NCBI GenBank assembly: GCA_039922955.1
Contig: JBDTDR010000195.1
Coordinates: 1 to 8,725 of the forward strand
Reading direction: 5' to 3'
Source of the DNA: Tumulicola sp039922955
Lineage (GTDB): Bacteria; Vulcanimicrobiota; Vulcanimicrobiia; Vulcanimicrobiales; Vulcanimicrobiaceae
DNA length: 8,725 nucleotides
The notes under the pieces are model-generated. The model was given only the letters and a program-made list of their open reading frames with translations. It did not search any database and was not told where the DNA came from. Position numbers and translations under genes: made by a program. Shown piece by piece: positions 6,664 to 8,725 of the stretch. How positions within the stretch are numbered: position 1 is the first letter of the stretch; each line of letters begins with the position of its first letter.

Positions 6664-7728
6664 GTGCACGACGAAATTGCTTGGGCCGTCCGCCACGTGC
6701 TCGCCAGCCCGCCGCGTCTGCGCTATCTGCTCGGCGAGGGTTTGTCGCTCCCGATGCCGATGCTGCGGTTCCTGCGCCGCATCGTCCCGCAGGCATCGCG
6801 GGAACTGGAAGGCATCCGCGCGTCGGCGCTCGCGATTCCCGACCCGCGGCTGCGGGCGCAAGCGCTTGGGAGCATCCAAGGGAAAGCCTATCACGTCGCC
6901 GGCGGCTGCATCCTGGCGACGTTTCTCCCGGCTCGCGACGCGCGCCGCTACGTCGAGATCGTCGCACCGCTCGAATCGATCTACGACTATCTCGACAACC
7001 TCTGCGACCGGCATCCGGACGTCCCGATCGAAGCCTACCCGGTGCTGCATCGCGCCATCGCCGACGCCCTCGATCCCGGCGCACCCCTGCGCGACTATTA
7101 CGCGCGCGGGCCGGCCGGCGACGACGGCGGATACCTTCGCGGGCTCGTCGCCCGCACGCAGCGTTCGTTGGCGCAGCTCGAGGGGTACCAAGCGCTACTG
7201 CCCGCGTTTTCCGAGGCCGCCGCCCTGTACGCCGAAATGCAAACGTACAAGCACTATCCGCCGGTCGAACGCGAACGGGCGTGCAGGGCGTGGTTCGAGC
7301 GCCGGCGGGACGCGCGCTTGGCCGGCCTCGAGTGGTACGAGTTTGCGTGCGCGGCCGGATCGCAGTTTCAAGTCTACGCGCCCCTGTTTGAGTGTTTTGC
7401 GGGGCGAACGCACGCCATCTCGGCGACGTACGCTGCCTATTTCCCGGCGGTCGCCGCGCTTCACGTTCTGCTCGACTCGTACATCGACCAAGCCGAAGAC
7501 CGCGAACATCGCGAACTCAATTTCGCGGGGCTGTATCCGACGCCGCGGCGGATGCTCGAACGCGTGGAATGCCTGGCCGAAACCGCCCGCCGCCGGTTTG
7601 CGGCGCTGCCCGATCCGGCCCATCACCGGTTCGTCCTGCGGGTGATGGCGCTCTTCTATTTGACGCATCCCAAGGTCTACGAACAAAACCTCGAACGCGA
7701 GGCCACATCGCTCCTGCGCGCGATCTAA
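6664..7728 (+). CDS. DUF2600 terpene synthase (YtpB / tetraprenyl-beta-curcumene synthase family)
   Basis: The 354-residue protein belongs to DUF2600 (PF10776), whose characterised member, Bacillus YtpB, cyclises a C35 polyprenyl diphosphate to tetraprenyl-beta-curcumene (sesquarterpenes). The two acidic motifs expected of this family are visible: DYLDNLCDR (108-116) and HVLLDSYIDQAEDREHRELN (267-286), which carry the Mg-binding Asp/Glu residues. QGKAYHVAGG near residue 80 is also typical. No signal peptide or clear membrane span is seen, so it is probably cytoplasmic. GTG 6664 is taken as the start, 19 bases after glcE, with no good Shine-Dalgarno; no in-frame alternative closer to glcE is apparent. 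The product and chain length cannot be read from the sequence. Its position after menaquinone genes is suggestive because both may draw on the same long polyprenyl diphosphate. Confidence 0.85.
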   Translation: MHDEIAWAVRHVLASPPRLRYLLGEGLSLPMPMLRFLRRIVPQASRELEGIRASALAIPDPRLRAQALGSIQGKAYHVAGGCILATFLPARDARRYVEIVAPLESIYDYLDNLCDRHPDVPIEAYPVLHRAIADALDPGAPLRDYYARGPAGDDGGYLRGLVARTQRSLAQLEGYQALLPAFSEAAALYAEMQTYKHYPPVERERACRAWFERRRDARLAGLEWYEFACAAGSQFQVYAPLFECFAGRTHAISATYAAYFPAVAALHVLLDSYIDQAEDREHRELNFAGLYPTPRRMLERVECLAETARRRFAALPDPAHHRFVLRVMALFYLTHPKVYEQNLEREATSLLRAI

Positions 7729-7742
7729 CCCCCCGTTTCACC

Positions 7743-7765
7743 CCGAGCGGACTTTTCCGGCTCGG
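7743..7765 (+). other. Stem-loop after the DUF2600 gene (weak terminator candidate)
   Basis: CCGAGC (7743-7748) and GCTCGG (7760-7765) pair perfectly. Two further pairs, GG 7749-7750 with CC 7757-7758, extend the stem past one bulged G at 7759, leaving the loop ACTTTT. It lies 14 bases after the TAA at 7726-7728. No T-run follows on the plus strand, so it is at best an unusual terminator or an attenuating structure between the long operon and the phosphoesterase gene. Confidence 0.35.
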
Positions 7766-7775
7766 CGGGTAATAT
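7748..7775 (+). promoter_or_regulatory. Possible promoter for the phosphoesterase gene
   Basis: TAATAT at 7770-7775 matches 4 of 6 positions of a sigma70 -10 box, and CGGACT at 7748-7753 matches 3 of 6 of a -35 box with a 16-base spacer. Transcription would begin about 35 bases before ATG 7816. This is the only gap in the window with room for a promoter, which is the main reason to consider it; the match itself is weak and it overlaps the stem-loop. Confidence 0.25.
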
Positions 7776-7800
7776 GTGCCCGCTTAGATCGTGCTGCTGC

Positions 7801-7806
7801 GAGGAG
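7801..7806 (+). promoter_or_regulatory. Ribosome binding site of the phosphoesterase gene
   Basis: GAGGAG lies 9 bases before ATG 7816. It decides the start: the in-frame ATG at 7774 has no comparable site and would put a Cys-rich stretch in front of the signal peptide. Confidence 0.65.
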
Positions 7807-7815
7807 AACGCGTAC

Positions 7816-8725
7816 ATGCAACTCACGTTAAGGACCGTTCGGGGGCTGGCCGGAGCCGCCGCGGCGCTCGCGTTGTACGCCTGCAACGCCAACGCCGATT
7901 TTCACGCATCGCCCGGACTGCCGAATGTGAACTCACCGTCGGTCATCGGGCAAGGCCAGCGGATCCACCGCAGCGCTTCGGGCGGCAAGATTCAACACGT
8001 CATCATCATCGTGCAAGAGAACCGCAGCTTCAACAACCTCTTTTACGGGTATCCCGGCGCCAAGACGGCCCAGTACGGCCACGACTTTTACGGGAACAAG
8101 ATCAAACTGTTGCCGGTCGGGCTCGAAACCTAGTGGGATATCGACCACAGCTCGAACTCGTTCTTAGAGGCCTGCAACGGCACCGGCAGCATCCCGGGGA
8201 CCAACTGCCGGATGAACGGCTTCAACCGCGAGTGGGTCGGCTGCGGCTCGAACTGCCCGAACAAGAATCCCCAGTATAGCTACGTGCCGCACTCGGAAAC
8301 CAAACCGTATTTCGCGATGGCCAAGCAATACGTGCTGGCCGACCACATGTTTGCGTCGAACTTTGACGCCAGCAGCTTCATCTCGCATCAGTACATCATC
8401 TCCGGGCAGGCGGAATCGGCCGTCAACTACCCCTCTAGCGCGTGGGGCTGCCCGGGCGGCAAGTCCGACACGATTACCACGGTCGGACAGCAGCGCCAGA
8501 TTCCATCGGGTTATGAGGTGGTTTGCTGGGATCCCAAAACTCTGGGCGACGAACTCGACGCTGCCCACCTCCCGTGGGCCTTCTATACGGCTACGGTCAG
8601 CGGAGACTTGGGTATTTGGAGCGCCTACCAGGCCGTCAAGCACATTTACAACGGTCCCGACTGGGGCAACGACATCATCACGCCGCAAACGCAGTTCTTC
8701 AGCGACGTTGCGAACGGGAAGCTGC
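7816..8725 (+). pseudogene. Secreted PF04185 phosphoesterase (phospholipase C / acid phosphatase family), interrupted by an in-frame TAG, 3' end outside the window
   Basis: About 303 codons are visible. Residues 1-23 look like an export signal: MQLTLRTVRG, an Ala/Leu core and then LYAC, which could be a lipobox (C23), or a cleavage could fall at ANA|D. The mature part opens with KIQHVIIIVQENRSFNNLF (58-76), the signature of the PF04185 phosphoesterase family, in which E68/N69 of ENRSF bind metal. Codon 106 is TAG (8131-8133). The same frame then stays open for 197 codons to the edge and carries on the family sequence: WDIDHSSNSF, ACNGTGSIPGTNC, VPHSETKPYF, and ADHMFASNFDASSFISHQY followed by IISGQAE. 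No frameshift is seen. Without readthrough the product is a 105-residue fragment lacking most of the enzyme. Explanations are a recent nonsense mutation, a base-call error or amber suppression; TAG also ends four other genes here, so general reassignment is unlikely. The substrate is unknown. Confidence 0.85.
8131..8133 (+). other. In-frame amber codon in the phosphoesterase
   Basis: TAG stands between Thr105 and the conserved-looking WDIDHSS segment. One base change would turn it into CAG (Gln), AAG (Lys), GAG (Glu), TGG (Trp), TCG (Ser), TTG (Leu), TAC or TAT (Tyr). The next codon is TGG, which is not one of the well-known leaky contexts. Confidence 0.9.

Noticed and set aside
7774..7815. 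Earlier ATG for the phosphoesterase
   Set aside because: It overlaps the only -10-like sequence and lacks a ribosome site. ATG 7816 has GAGGAG 9 bases upstream and begins the signal peptide.
8131..8133. Genome-wide reassignment of TAG, for example to pyrrolysine
   Set aside because: TAG ends the E2, mqnD, namZ-like and glcE genes at positions matching their family lengths.
1..8725. CRISPR arrays, tRNA, rRNA, insertion sequences, riboswitches and defence genes
   Set aside because: I looked for regularly spaced repeats, cloverleaf-like stretches, transposase motifs and a preQ1-type leader before queD. None was seen, and the densely packed genes leave almost no room for them.

Overview
This is a GC-rich bacterial window in which every supported gene lies on the plus strand. 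Nine genes run head to tail from the left edge to about 7.73 kb, with gaps of 19 bases or less and three 4-base stop/start overlaps, so they look like one long transcription unit. A tenth gene follows after an 87-base gap and runs off the right edge. The futalosine menaquinone genes, the frequent GTG/TTG starts, the GC-rich third codon positions and the secreted phosphoesterase suggest a little-studied high-GC soil or sediment lineage such as Eremiobacterota/Vulcanimicrobiota. That placement is a weak inference, not something the sequence proves.

Layout: (1) 1-282, the C-terminal end of a lipoamide acyltransferase (E2) with its DHRVVDG active-site motif. (2) 298-1265, queD and queE, two steps of 7-deazaguanine (queuosine) precursor synthesis. 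(3) 1273-2723, mqnB and mqnD, the futalosine hydrolase and the 1,4-dihydroxy-6-naphthoate synthase of the futalosine menaquinone route. (4) 2728-3954, an exported DUF1343/NamZ-like protein, probably acting on peptidoglycan sugars. (5) 3967-6644, a glcD-glcE pair of FAD-linked 2-hydroxyacid (glycolate or D-lactate) dehydrogenase subunits with no glcF next to it. (6) 6664-7728, a DUF2600 (YtpB-type) terpene synthase. (7) 7816-8725, a secreted PF04185 phosphoesterase broken by one in-frame TAG.

A possible theme is membrane electron transfer and the cell envelope. MqnB/MqnD feed menaquinone, the GlcDE pair is the kind of enzyme that can pass electrons to a quinone, the terpene synthase uses a long polyprenyl diphosphate like the menaquinone side chain, and the NamZ-like protein could release MurNAc, whose breakdown by MurQ yields a lactate-type product. 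These links are inferences from gene order and family knowledge.

I see no defence system, CRISPR array, tRNA, rRNA or insertion sequence. The points most worth a second look are the single amber codon in an otherwise intact phosphoesterase frame, the namZ-glcD-glcE grouping beside menaquinone genes, a near-perfect 11-base-arm hairpin inside glcE, and the changed C-terminal motif of the NamZ-like protein.
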